A stretch of DNA of 64,000 nt from the NCBI GenBank assembly GCA_017993775.1, contig JAGOMA010000024.1, positions 1 through 64,000 on the forward strand, written 5' to 3'. The stretch is from Chloroflexota bacterium. GTDB lineage: Bacteria; Chloroflexota; Anaerolineae; Promineifilales; Promineifilaceae. Both the position numbers and the translations under genes were made by a program. The notes beneath the pieces are model-generated. The model did no database searches. It had not been told where the DNA came from and saw only the letters and a program-made list of their open reading frames with translations. Shown in pieces: positions 27,445 to 35,867 of this stretch (positions within the stretch are counted from its first letter, which is position 1; every line of letters begins with the position of its first letter).

Positions 27445-28704
27445 TCAGCTACGATTGCCCTGCGACGGCCGTAATAACAGCCCGGCCCCGACAAAATTAC
27501 CCAGGAACCCGGCGGCCGTCAGCACAAAAGCCAGGATGAACAATGTATGAGCAAGCAGCAAAATAGCGGCAATTTGGCCGATGGCGATGAGCGCCAGGAG
27601 AATGATGTACGGCCGTTTGCCCACCGACAGCGCGTAATTCAGCCAGATATTCACCCCGGCGAACAAGGTGGTAGCCAGCCCCACCCAACCCAGCAGCGCG
27701 CCCGGATTGGCATATTGGCCGCGAAATACCAACCCCACAATGAAGTCAGGAACCAGAAAATAAACGGCCGTCAGTCCCAATCCTGGCAGCAGCGTGGCCG
27801 CCAACGCCAGCAGCAGCATGGGCCGGGCGTCTTGCCCCAATGCGCGCCGCTGCGCCGCTTTGGGAAACAGCACCATGCCCAAAGCCAGCGGCACAAACAA
27901 ATTAATCCGCGCCAGCACGTTCACCGGCGTGTAGGCCGCGGCCACGGCCGCTGGAAACAACCGGTTGACCAAAATGGCGTCGCTGTAGACCAGCAGAGCG
28001 AAGGCCAGCAAGCCGACCAGCGTCAGCGTCGAATACCCCAGGCTTACTTTTTGCACGTCGACGGCCTGCAGGGCGCGGAAATAAGGGCGCAGCAGCCACA
28101 GCGCCAGCAGCAGAGCCAACCCGCTAGAAAGCGGCAGCGCCAGCACCGCGCCCACAAGGTCCAGCCCCAACCAGATGAGTACGGCCGTCAGCCCAAATCG
28201 TAACACCGCCTGCACCACCACCACGCCGCCCAATCCCAGGAAATGCTGCACGCCTTGTAATGCGCCATCGGTCACCGGGCGCACAAAAAAAAGCAGCAGA
28301 GCCAGGCCGGCCACCATAACGGCCGTTGTCGATTGCGCGTTTATTAGCCGATTGGTCAGCGGCGCGGCCAGCATGAACAAGGCCGCGACGAGTGCGCCCC
28401 ACCCCCACGCCCAGCGCCAGCGATGGCGCACAAACCCGCCAATCCGCGCCTCAGCCTGCGGTTGGATGGCTAATTCGGCGGTGTAATAGGCGACCACGTT
28501 GCGAATCACCCAGGTGACCTGCTCGGCGATTTTCAGCAGATTCATCACCGCCAGGAACGCGATAGCCGCCGGAGCAGCCAGCAGCACACCGGCCACCACC
28601 AGCACCAGATAATCGAAACCGCCCGCCAACACAGTCGCCCCGGCCATGAACAGGCCATCGCGGGCGTCGGCGGAACGTAGGAGGGATTTGGTGCGGGTTA
28701 TCAT
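27445..28704 (-). CDS. Polysaccharide flippase-like protein (MOP/Wzx-like)
   Basis: A hydrophobic protein of 419 residues from ATG 28704 (an upstream TTG adds one residue). About 12 membrane segments can be traced, for example VLAGGFDYLVLVVAGVLLAA, ALLLFFVRPVTDGALQGVQ, ILLALIAIGQIAAILLLAH. Size and layout fit the MOP exporter superfamily, whose members flip lipid-linked sugars across the membrane. The single GT2 and epimerase genes nearby supply the expected substrate-making enzymes. No charged family motif is diagnostic, so the assignment rests on topology and context. Confidence 0.7.
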   Translation of the reverse strand: MITRTKSLLRSADARDGLFMAGATVLAGGFDYLVLVVAGVLLAAPAAIAFLAVMNLLKIAEQVTWVIRNVVAYYTAELAIQPQAEARIGGFVRHRWRWAWGWGALVAALFMLAAPLTNRLINAQSTTAVMVAGLALLLFFVRPVTDGALQGVQHFLGLGGVVVVQAVLRFGLTAVLIWLGLDLVGAVLALPLSSGLALLLALWLLRPYFRALQAVDVQKVSLGYSTLTLVGLLAFALLVYSDAILVNRLFPAAVAAAYTPVNVLARINLFVPLALGMVLFPKAAQRRALGQDARPMLLLALAATLLPGLGLTAVYFLVPDFIVGLVFRGQYANPGALLGWVGLATTLFAGVNIWLNYALSVGKRPYIILLALIAIGQIAAILLLAHTLFILAFVLTAAGFLGNFVGAGLLLRPSQGNRS

Positions 28705-28720
28705 CAAAAAGTACGTATGC

Positions 28721-28752
28721 AGATTGGTCCAATCTTTGAGATTGGACCAATC
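28721..28752. repeat. Paired GATTGGTCCAATC palindromes, copy 2
   Basis: AGATTGGTCCAATCT, TTG, AGATTGGACCAATCT: two exact 15-mers that are reverse complements of each other. They lie between the start of the flippase gene and the stop of the upstream gene at 28753 and would fold into a stable stem-loop. Confidence 0.88.
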
Positions 28753-30513
28753 TCACTCCTTAATAGGCAGCTCTGCCTGCCCGTTGGGGTCAAGCACGCC
28801 GTCCAGATTGGTCACCGGCCAGCGGGTCTGGGTAGATGGATCATAGAGGCCAACGGCCAACTGGGCCAGGTTGCCACTGCCGGTAGGCCAGTTAAATGTG
28901 TGCGCGTCGGCGATAATTGCGCCGGGCGGCCAAATGGTCAGCGGGTACGTGCCGCGCACCGGCTGGCTGTCGCTTTGCGCGACCATCTCGCCGCTGTCGT
29001 TCAGCGCGTGGACAAAGGCGGTGGCGTTTTGGGTTAACGGCCGTTCCCCCTGCCAATACAGCGTCACCGTCACCAAATCGCCCGGCTGCGGCTGCGACGG
29101 TTCCACCGTGTAACCGAGCAGCACCACATCCGCGCCAAAACGATGCCCGGCGGGCACGGCCGTTACCGGCAGTTCCGCCAGCAGCCAATCGGTTTGCGCC
29201 AGGAGTTGGGGCCTCAGCCACAGGCCGTCGGGCGCGCCGCTTAGCGGCTCGGTGGCCAGACGCAGTATGCCACCCTGCCCTTGCCAATCGGTCAGGTCCA
29301 CATCCAGCCAGATGGGACCGTCGGCGGCGGACACGGCCGTATGCGCCAGCGTCGCGCCGTTAAATGCCACGTCAAACGCCAGCGAACCCTCGCCGTCCAC
29401 CTGCACGCCGGCGCGCAAACGGCCGTTCAGCGGCACATCCAGCGCGTATTCCAGCGCCGACTCAGCCGGCACAACGATGGCCGGGTAACCAGCGGCGACG
29501 GTGGTGGACACAAAACGCTTTTCCGGCAGGCGCTCGGCCGTCCACAGAGCGGCGGTCAGGTCGTTGACCAGGCGCGGCGTGGTGGCGCTGACGGCAGTGG
29601 GGGAAACGGCCGTATCCGCTGTCGCCGCCGTCATGGCCACCGCCCGGTCCAGCAACGGAAGCTGCACCCGCCCCCAGCCCACCTGCCACACCAGCAGAGC
29701 CAGCAGCAAACCGGCCAGCGTCCAACCCACCGCCCGCCCCAGACTTTGCCCATCGGGCCGGGCCAGCACCAGGAAAACGCCGCTCAAACCCATCGTCAGC
29801 GCCAGCAATACGGCGAAGGTCTCGCCTTTGAACACCTTGAACTGCTGCAAGCGCAGCCGGAACAGGTCGGGCAGGAGTTGCTCAGTGAGGGCGTCGAGAA
29901 CGGCCGTGCCCCGCACATACGTCCGCAGCTCCAGATTGCCGGGGCGGCGGTATTCGTTCACCTGCAGCGGGCCGCCCAGCCGGTCGCCGCCGATGGCGTG
30001 GGTGATGGCCGGTTCGTCGGCCGTGGCGTCCGGCGCGGCCAGCGTCAGTTGGAAGGCGCGTCCTTCGGCGGCGTGAATCGTGGGGAAGGCAAAGCGAACA
30101 GGACCGCCAGACGGCCGTTCGGGGAAATCAACAACGCCGGTATACAGCGGACCGGTGTCATCGGACAGGGTGAGGGTGACACGGCCGTCGGGCGGCCCTT
30201 GCAGCCACACCTCCACCATACTCAACTCATCCGCGCCGCTGATGAAAGATTGGCTGAGGGTATTGTCGCCGTAAAAGGCCAGCGGGAACGGCGCAGGCAC
30301 GCCGGGCGCTTCTTGCGCCTGCGTCCAGGGGCGCGGGTAGAGGTAGTGGGCGTCGTAGAACATGGGCACCTGCACCTGCGGGCCGGTGGATGTGGCGCGC
30401 CAGCGGCCAATGCCCAGGAAGAGCAGGAGGATGAGGAGGAGAACGGCCGTTATAATCCAGGGCGATTGACGATTAGAGAGTAGAAATTGGCGTTTCACCC
30501 GTTCACTTCTCAC
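28753..30513 (-). CDS. Membrane-anchored protein with C-terminal beta-sandwich-like domain
   Basis: Unrecognised protein of 586 residues. It has an N-terminal TM helix (WIITAVLLLILLLFLGIG), then a soluble segment, then two more hydrophobic helices around residues 225-275 (FAVLLALTMGLSGVFLVLA, LAGLLLALLVWQVGWG). The C-terminal 150 residues hold the LGYTV, PGDLVTVTLYWQGE, FVHALNDSGEMVAQSD, VGLYDPST domain found in three other proteins of this locus. It may display or anchor a carbohydrate-binding domain. Start is GTG 30513, which overlaps the upstream stop by 4 nt (GTGA), so translation is coupled. Confidence 0.65.
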   Translation of the reverse strand: MRSERVKRQFLLSNRQSPWIITAVLLLILLLFLGIGRWRATSTGPQVQVPMFYDAHYLYPRPWTQAQEAPGVPAPFPLAFYGDNTLSQSFISGADELSMVEVWLQGPPDGRVTLTLSDDTGPLYTGVVDFPERPSGGPVRFAFPTIHAAEGRAFQLTLAAPDATADEPAITHAIGGDRLGGPLQVNEYRRPGNLELRTYVRGTAVLDALTEQLLPDLFRLRLQQFKVFKGETFAVLLALTMGLSGVFLVLARPDGQSLGRAVGWTLAGLLLALLVWQVGWGRVQLPLLDRAVAMTAATADTAVSPTAVSATTPRLVNDLTAALWTAERLPEKRFVSTTVAAGYPAIVVPAESALEYALDVPLNGRLRAGVQVDGEGSLAFDVAFNGATLAHTAVSAADGPIWLDVDLTDWQGQGGILRLATEPLSGAPDGLWLRPQLLAQTDWLLAELPVTAVPAGHRFGADVVLLGYTVEPSQPQPGDLVTVTLYWQGERPLTQNATAFVHALNDSGEMVAQSDSQPVRGTYPLTIWPPGAIIADAHTFNWPTGSGNLAQLAVGLYDPSTQTRWPVTNLDGVLDPNGQAELPIKE

Positions 30514-32012
30514 AAATAGTAGCGCGGCAGGACATAGGCCAGCAGCGCGACAAAATTAAACAGGACCATGCTCAGGCGCAGTAGCCAGTGGGCCGAAACA
30601 TGCCACCGTTTGGGCAGCCAGAAGAGCAGGCCCAGGGTAAAGAAGGTGAGCATGGGCACAACCGTGCCCAGCCAGTAGCGGCCTTGCAGACCACGGCCGT
30701 TGCCATATTCCCACCAAAACGTCAGGTCGTACACTTGCAGCAGCAGCACCGGCACGATCAGCGTCAGCGCCAGGAAGAGCCAGACGATGACCGGGGCCAT
30801 GCGCCTGCCCAGCCGCCAATCGGTGAAAGACGGCCGTTGCCGCCAATCGCGCCCCAGTTTCCAGGCCAGCCCGCCGATAGCGGCAAAGGTAAGAAGGCGT
30901 AACAGCGTGTAAATCCAGGGGGCCACGGCCGTATCCACCCAGCCGAAATGCGCCCACCATGTCACAAACAACCCGCCCCACACCGACTGGTAATAATCGA
31001 GCATGTGGGGCAAAAACTGGTAATCGTAAAATGGATTCTGGATGATGCGGTGGCCTTCGACCACCGGATTGAAGTAGAACAAATCGTGGTTGATGCGCCA
31101 ACTGCGGGCCATCCACCAGGCGACCGGCGGCAGGATGACAGCGTTCATGACCACCGCCGCCCAAAAGACGCGCCACCGCTCCCCTTTGCGCCGCCACCAA
31201 TCATACACCACGACCAGCGCTACCAGCGGCACGAAACCGTTGATGGTGGGCTTGATGAGAAAAGCGGCAGCGAAGGTCAGGCCGATGAGCACGGCCGTTT
31301 TCCACCCCAGCCCATCGCGCAGTACCAGCAAGCAGAGGTAAATCAGCAGCGAGTACAGCACAAAAAAGAGGCCGTCAACGGAGATAACGGCCGTCATCTG
31401 CGTGAGCTGCGGCTGAAAAGCCACCAGCGTGGGAATGGTCAGGCGCAGGGCGGCGTTGGTGGGGAACAGCAGGCGGGCGATGAGGTAAGCGACGATGACG
31501 ATGGGCGTGCTGACCAGCACGGCAAACAGGCGCTGCACCTGCATCCGCACCAGCAAATTCTGGCTGGTGCCAATCAGCCGGTACGGGATGGCGGCAATCA
31601 GGTAATACAGCGGCGTGGCGTGCATGAGCTTGCCGGTGACGCCCAGATCGGTGCTGGTGCGGCTGGAGGCGGGCAGTTGATCGAATTCGGCTTCGCGCAG
31701 ACCCAGGGCGTTATCGCTCCAGCCCTGGCGCTGTTCGGGGGCGTAATCCAGCCGCCCCACGTCGGCCAGTTCGCGGGAGCGGGTGATTTCGTCGGGCAGG
31801 AAGGTGTCGGCGGTGTCGGGGAGACGGCCGTTTTCGCCAATAAACTGAATCACAGCGAAATGGTCGTCCTCGTCTGGTCCTTGCCACAGCGGGAAGGCCA
31901 GGCTCCACAGCGCCCCCTTCAGCAGCATGATGGCGAATAGGAGCAAAATGAGGAGCCATTCTTGGCGGAATGCGGAGTGCGGAGTGCGGAGTACGGAGTA
32001 CAGAGTGGTCAC
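30510..32012 (-). CDS. GT39/ArnT-like membrane glycosyltransferase
   Basis: Membrane protein of 500 residues with about 11-12 hydrophobic segments and an early acidic motif WQGPDEDDHFAVIQFIGENG (PxDEDxH), which is where GT-C enzymes carry their catalytic Asp/Glu after the first TM helix. These enzymes transfer sugars from lipid-phosphate donors on the outer face. The start is taken as GTG 32012, because it overlaps the upstream stop by 4 nt; a longer upstream frame would run back through the methyltransferase gene. The first 15 codons, up to about RTPHSAF, are in a heptamer repeat (TGCGGAG). Confidence 0.75.
   Translation of the reverse strand: MTTLYSVLRTPHSAFRQEWLLILLLFAIMLLKGALWSLAFPLWQGPDEDDHFAVIQFIGENGRLPDTADTFLPDEITRSRELADVGRLDYAPEQRQGWSDNALGLREAEFDQLPASSRTSTDLGVTGKLMHATPLYYLIAAIPYRLIGTSQNLLVRMQVQRLFAVLVSTPIVIVAYLIARLLFPTNAALRLTIPTLVAFQPQLTQMTAVISVDGLFFVLYSLLIYLCLLVLRDGLGWKTAVLIGLTFAAAFLIKPTINGFVPLVALVVVYDWWRRKGERWRVFWAAVVMNAVILPPVAWWMARSWRINHDLFYFNPVVEGHRIIQNPFYDYQFLPHMLDYYQSVWGGLFVTWWAHFGWVDTAVAPWIYTLLRLLTFAAIGGLAWKLGRDWRQRPSFTDWRLGRRMAPVIVWLFLALTLIVPVLLLQVYDLTFWWEYGNGRGLQGRYWLGTVVPMLTFFTLGLLFWLPKRWHVSAHWLLRLSMVLFNFVALLAYVLPRYYL
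31966..32008. repeat. TGCGGAG heptamer repeat supplying an N terminus
   Basis: GCGGAAT, GCGGAGT, GCGGAGT, GCGGAGT, ACGGAGT and ACAGAGT follow one another with a strict period of seven. On the minus strand they are read as codons 2-16 of the GT39-like gene, so the repeat forms its N-terminal tail. Confidence 0.8.
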
Positions 32013-32710
32013 GCGATTGCCTGGGCGTCCTTGGTGGCGACGTAGAAGCAGTGGGCCGACTGCTGGCGGAAGAATTTGACGAAAAGCCGCTCCACGGCCA
32101 CAAACAGCGGCGTCAGTTTTTCCATGATGGGGTACTGGTCGGGTAAAATTTCCCACAGCCAGAAGATGACGCTGTACTGCACGGCCGTTTCCACCCCAAA
32201 ACCATCCTGCCCCAATCTTTCCTTTAGCTCCGCAAAATAAAACGGCGCGTTGATCTCATCGCCCAACCATTTTGGGTAAAGCTTTCGCCCCCAACGGATG
32301 ATGGGATTGTCTTCGGCCGTTTCGATGAGGAACAGCACGCCGCCGGGCTTCAGGCAGCGGCGCACTTCGGCGAGGGCCTGCGCCACGTCGCCGATGTGGT
32401 GCAGCACGTGCTGAATGTAAATCACGTCAAACGTTTCATCGCCGAAGGGCAGCTCAAGGCCGGAGGCGATGGCCACCGGGCCGTGATGGGCGGCCAACTG
32501 CACCCGGTCAGGCACCACGTCGATACCGAAGGGGAAACGGCCGTACTGCCGAAACCGGCTCATATTCCAACCCGAGGCGCAGCCCAAATCCAAAATGCGC
32601 TGCGAAGACGGCCGTGCCAGCACCGCCTTCTCCACCGCAAAATAAGGCAGCACCTTATAACGGCTCGACGACCAGTTTTCACCAAAAGTAACAGGCTTGC
32701 GATAGTCCAT
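32009..32710 (-). CDS. SAM-dependent methyltransferase
   Basis: A 233-residue class I methyltransferase. Motif I is ILDLGCASGWNMS, with FGIDVVPDRVQ ending strand 2 and DVIYIQHVLHHIGD as the strand 4 motif. LKPGGVLFLIET is the classic strand 5 segment. Typical relatives methylate small molecules or quinones; in a glycan operon, sugar methylation is plausible. Start ATG 32710 is chosen because the longer frame to 32857 would overlap the neighbouring GT2 gene. The stop overlaps the next start (GTGA). Confidence 0.85.
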   Translation of the reverse strand: MDYRKPVTFGENWSSSRYKVLPYFAVEKAVLARPSSQRILDLGCASGWNMSRFRQYGRFPFGIDVVPDRVQLAAHHGPVAIASGLELPFGDETFDVIYIQHVLHHIGDVAQALAEVRRCLKPGGVLFLIETAEDNPIIRWGRKLYPKWLGDEINAPFYFAELKERLGQDGFGVETAVQYSVIFWLWEILPDQYPIMEKLTPLFVAVERLFVKFFRQQSAHCFYVATKDAQAIA

Positions 32711-32763
32711 GGGGATAATTGACAACGGTCGGGTAATCGTTGTTTGGGAGTTACCAACAACGA

Positions 32764-33534
32764 TCAACCAACCACGGGTCTTCCTCGATGCGTCGGCTTG
32801 AACAGGTCGAATTTCCAGATTTTCAGGCGGTGCAGCAGGTAACGGCCGGCCACCCACAACGTTTTCAGGCCATACGTCGTGCTGGCGCGGAAACTAATCG
32901 ACGACGCCTCGTTGAAATATTTGGTACTCACCGGCACTTCGGCAAACTGGAAGCCAAAATAATTGGCCTGAAAAATCATCTCGGTGTCAAAGGCAAAATC
33001 GTTGGAATTGCGCAAAAAAGGCACGGTTTCTAACAAGGCGCGGCTGTAAGCGCGATAACCGGTGTGGCACTCGGACAGCTTGGTGCCCATCACTAAATTT
33101 TCCGCTCCGGTCAGGAAGCGGTTGGCCAGATATTTGTAGCGCGGCATCCCGCCCGCCAGCGCCGCTTCCGGCGGCATGAAGCGCGAACCCATCACAAAAT
33201 CGCCACGGCCGTCGCGGATGGCGGCAATCATATCCGGGATGATTTTGGGGTCGTACTGCCCATCGGGATGCAGCATGATGACGATTTCCGCGCCCAGCCG
33301 CAGCGCCTCCATGTAGCAGGTCTTCTGGTTTGCGCCATAGCCGGCGTTGTGCGGATGAACAATCAAATCCAGCTCTAAATCCTGCGCGACTTTGGCCGTA
33401 TCGTCGATGCTGCCATCGTCCACCAAAATCACCTGATCCACATAATCCGGGGGAATACTGCGGTAGGTATCTACCAGGGTCTGCGCCGCGTTATAGGCGG
33501 GCATCACAACAATTACTTTTTTTTCATCAGACAT
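32764..33534 (-). CDS. Family 2 glycosyltransferase, dolichyl-phosphate mannose synthase-like
   Basis: A 256-residue GT2 enzyme. The motifs are MPAYNAAQTL, VILVDDGSIDDT, HNAGYGANQKTCYMEAL, and the metal-binding DPD-like MLHPDGQYDP. The segment MGSRFM and the QANYFGFQFAEVPV region match polyprenyl-phosphate sugar synthases. The likely product is a polyprenyl-phosphate-linked sugar, which would feed the GT39-like enzymes in the same operon. Start: ATG 33534 is preferred to TTG 33546. A heptamer repeat separates it from the gene that follows upstream. Confidence 0.9.
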   Translation of the reverse strand: MSDEKKVIVVMPAYNAAQTLVDTYRSIPPDYVDQVILVDDGSIDDTAKVAQDLELDLIVHPHNAGYGANQKTCYMEALRLGAEIVIMLHPDGQYDPKIIPDMIAAIRDGRGDFVMGSRFMPPEAALAGGMPRYKYLANRFLTGAENLVMGTKLSECHTGYRAYSRALLETVPFLRNSNDFAFDTEMIFQANYFGFQFAEVPVSTKYFNEASSISFRASTTYGLKTLWVAGRYLLHRLKIWKFDLFKPTHRGRPVVG

Positions 33535-33550
33535 AGTTGCAACCAAATAG

Positions 33551-33610
33551 TTGAGATTGAAGATTGAAGATTGGAGATTGAAGATTGGAGATTTTGAGCA
33601 GCATCGTCAA
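33551..33610. repeat. GATTGAA/GATTGGA heptamer repeat
   Basis: TTGAGATTGAAGATTGAAGA and its continuation repeat the 7-mer GATTG(A/G)A six times between 33551 and 33596, with a short complement CAATCTTTCA at about 33608. It fills the intergenic space between two GT2-type genes. Confidence 0.8.
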
Positions 33611-33614
33611 TCTT

Positions 33615-35825
33615 TCATCGTTTGTCGACCAGGGCGAAATCGGACAACGCGGTTTGCCCGGTGGATGGCTGCGCAGTTGGCCAATCGCCTTGCGCCAGAC
33701 TGCGCCCGACCACGGCGTGTGACAAAGCGCTGGCAATAATGGCTTGTTCGTCAGCGCGCCAATCGCGCTCGGCACTCTGGCTCAACTGCGCCACCAACTG
33801 CTCGTATGGCGGGAAGCCTTGCACGGCCGTTTGCCGGGCGCACACAAACGCCGCCAGGTCAGCCGCCGACACGGCCGTTTCCCCGCCAGCGCCCTCGCGC
33901 AGCAGCACCACTTCACGCAGCTGCGCCTGGTCGGCATGGGTGACACCCGTGACCAGATCTTCCACCGCCCACTTCGGCGGCGGCCACAGCCGCTGCCAGA
34001 TAATATTCAGGGTCGCCGCCGGCCAGCGCCGCCGACTGAGATGCAGTCCGGCGGCCCGCCCGGGGCGCGAGTATAACAAATTTTGTGTCCATAACTTAAA
34101 GCGGTCCCGCCGCCGCAAGGACACGGCCCCTGCCCGGCGCACGCCCGCCGTCACCGTCACCGGTTTGGGAAAGCTAAAGACACGGCCGTTTGCCGCCAAA
34201 ATCGCAAAATCATCGGCCATAAAAGCATACGCGCCGCCGCCGACAACTTGCAAAATCGCCTCCGTCTTGCCCTGATCCCGCTCCGGCACTACCAGCGTCG
34301 CCTGTCCCTGCCGCGCCACGGCCGCGCCGTACACCAGTGCATACCCGCGCCGCGCCAGCGCCCAGCGCACCGCCGGCTCCAGCACACTTTTGTACAACGC
34401 ATACGGCGAAGCCGCCAACGTGGGCGAAACCACCACTTCGGTATACGCCGCGCCGGGCATCATCGCCACCCCAAAACCAAAACGGCTCAGGCGCTCGCTG
34501 TAGGTGATGGCGCCCGGCTGCGGGCTGGGCGTGCCGTGCCGGTCCACCCGCACCTCGATATCGACGTGCGCCAGCGGTTCCGCGCTCTTAAAATAGGCCA
34601 GCTCCGGCAGCCGCACCTGCGATTCAATCCGCAGCAAGCCGTGGATGTCGTAGCGGTAGATGCCGGGCTGCCACATGGTGATGCCCCGCCGCGAAAATAC
34701 CCACTGCTCCGACAGGGCATAACGGGCCACACTTTCGACCAGCACAGCCACAAAAATAGCCGGTAAGGCCGCCCACTGCCCAACCACAAACAGGAGATAC
34801 AACAGCGGTAGGCGCACGCCAAACAACGACAGTTGATTGGTCAGCCAGAAGCGGCGCAGACTGGGCCAGCCGGGGATGGCATGGCCGCCGCCCAGCACCC
34901 ACTGTTCGGTGACAAAAAAGCGTAATAAGATGATGAGTTCGGCGGCGAGAACGGCCGTTACCCACCACGCCAGCTCCGTCATCTGCACCAACAAGGCAAA
35001 CGCCGCCACATCCAGCAGCAAGCTGCCCGCCGCCACGGCCACCAATCGCGGAAAGGATTGATTGGCCGTCAGGCGCAGCCGCAGCAAATGGCGGAAAAAG
35101 CGCATCCCTTCCTGAAAATCAGCCTTGCTTTCCCCTTCGTGACGGCTGGCAAAATCAAAATGCACTTCAGAGACGCGCAAACCGGGGCAGCGGATTAAAA
35201 TCTCCAGCAAAATTTTGAAGCCGTCCGGGCGCAAAACGGCCGTGTCCACCGCCGCCCGCCGCACCAAAAACAGCCCGGTCAGCGGGTCAGAAACATTCTT
35301 GAGCAGGCGCGGAAACCAGGCGCGCGCCAGCAGCGTGAGCATCTGCGAAGTCATCGCCCGGCGGCGGCTGAGGCCCAGCGGGCCAAACAAATCTGCCTTG
35401 CGGCTGCCCAGCACCAGATCGGCGCGGGCTTCCTGAGCGCGGGCCAGCAGCACGGGAATCACTTCCGGCGGATGCTGCAAATCGGCGTCCATGACGCACA
35501 GCCAGGTCCCCTGCGCCGCCTGAAAGCCCTCGACAACGGCCCCGCTGAGGCCGTTGCGCCGCTCCGGCGGGCGGGCAATCACCCGCACGGGAAAGGCAAA
35601 TTCAGGCGCGGCCTGGGCGATGACCTGCGGCGTGTTGTCGGTGCTGTCATCGACAAACAGGACTTCGACGGCCGTATCGCCCAACGCTGCCGCCAGCCGC
35701 CGCAGCAGCGGCACAATATTTTGCGCCTCGTTGCGCGTCGGCACAATCATAGACACCAGATCGGGCTGGGGAACGGCCGTGTGCGATTTCGTTTGTGGTT
35801 GTGGAGCTTCTTCCCGCTGCTGCAT
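33615..35825 (-). CDS. Fusion of GT2 glycosyltransferase, GtrA-like membrane domain and HprK-like domain
   Basis: A 736-residue three-part protein. Residues 20-250 are a GT2 domain (MIVPTRNEAQNIV, VLFVDDSTDNTPQV, CVMDADLQHPPE) like polyprenyl-phosphate sugar synthases. Residues 255-390 contain four hydrophobic segments with LRFFVTEQWVL and RYALSEQWVFSRR, the GtrA-type flippase pattern. The remaining 340 residues have VYGAAVARQGQATLVVPERDQGKTE near 500-522 and YAFMADDFAIL near 540, which matches the P-loop and following acidic motif of HPr kinase-like proteins. The P-loop is altered (PERDQGKTE rather than GxSGxGKS). Joining sugar transfer and flipping to a kinase-like domain is unusual. Start ATG 35825. 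Confidence 0.78.
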   Translation of the reverse strand: MQQREEAPQPQTKSHTAVPQPDLVSMIVPTRNEAQNIVPLLRRLAAALGDTAVEVLFVDDSTDNTPQVIAQAAPEFAFPVRVIARPPERRNGLSGAVVEGFQAAQGTWLCVMDADLQHPPEVIPVLLARAQEARADLVLGSRKADLFGPLGLSRRRAMTSQMLTLLARAWFPRLLKNVSDPLTGLFLVRRAAVDTAVLRPDGFKILLEILIRCPGLRVSEVHFDFASRHEGESKADFQEGMRFFRHLLRLRLTANQSFPRLVAVAAGSLLLDVAAFALLVQMTELAWWVTAVLAAELIILLRFFVTEQWVLGGGHAIPGWPSLRRFWLTNQLSLFGVRLPLLYLLFVVGQWAALPAIFVAVLVESVARYALSEQWVFSRRGITMWQPGIYRYDIHGLLRIESQVRLPELAYFKSAEPLAHVDIEVRVDRHGTPSPQPGAITYSERLSRFGFGVAMMPGAAYTEVVVSPTLAASPYALYKSVLEPAVRWALARRGYALVYGAAVARQGQATLVVPERDQGKTEAILQVVGGGAYAFMADDFAILAANGRVFSFPKPVTVTAGVRRAGAVSLRRRDRFKLWTQNLLYSRPGRAAGLHLSRRRWPAATLNIIWQRLWPPPKWAVEDLVTGVTHADQAQLREVVLLREGAGGETAVSAADLAAFVCARQTAVQGFPPYEQLVAQLSQSAERDWRADEQAIIASALSHAVVGRSLAQGDWPTAQPSTGQTALSDFALVDKR

Positions 35826-35867
35826 GTGTGTGATTCCTTGCCAGTTCTGCGCGTATCTTAACTTGCT

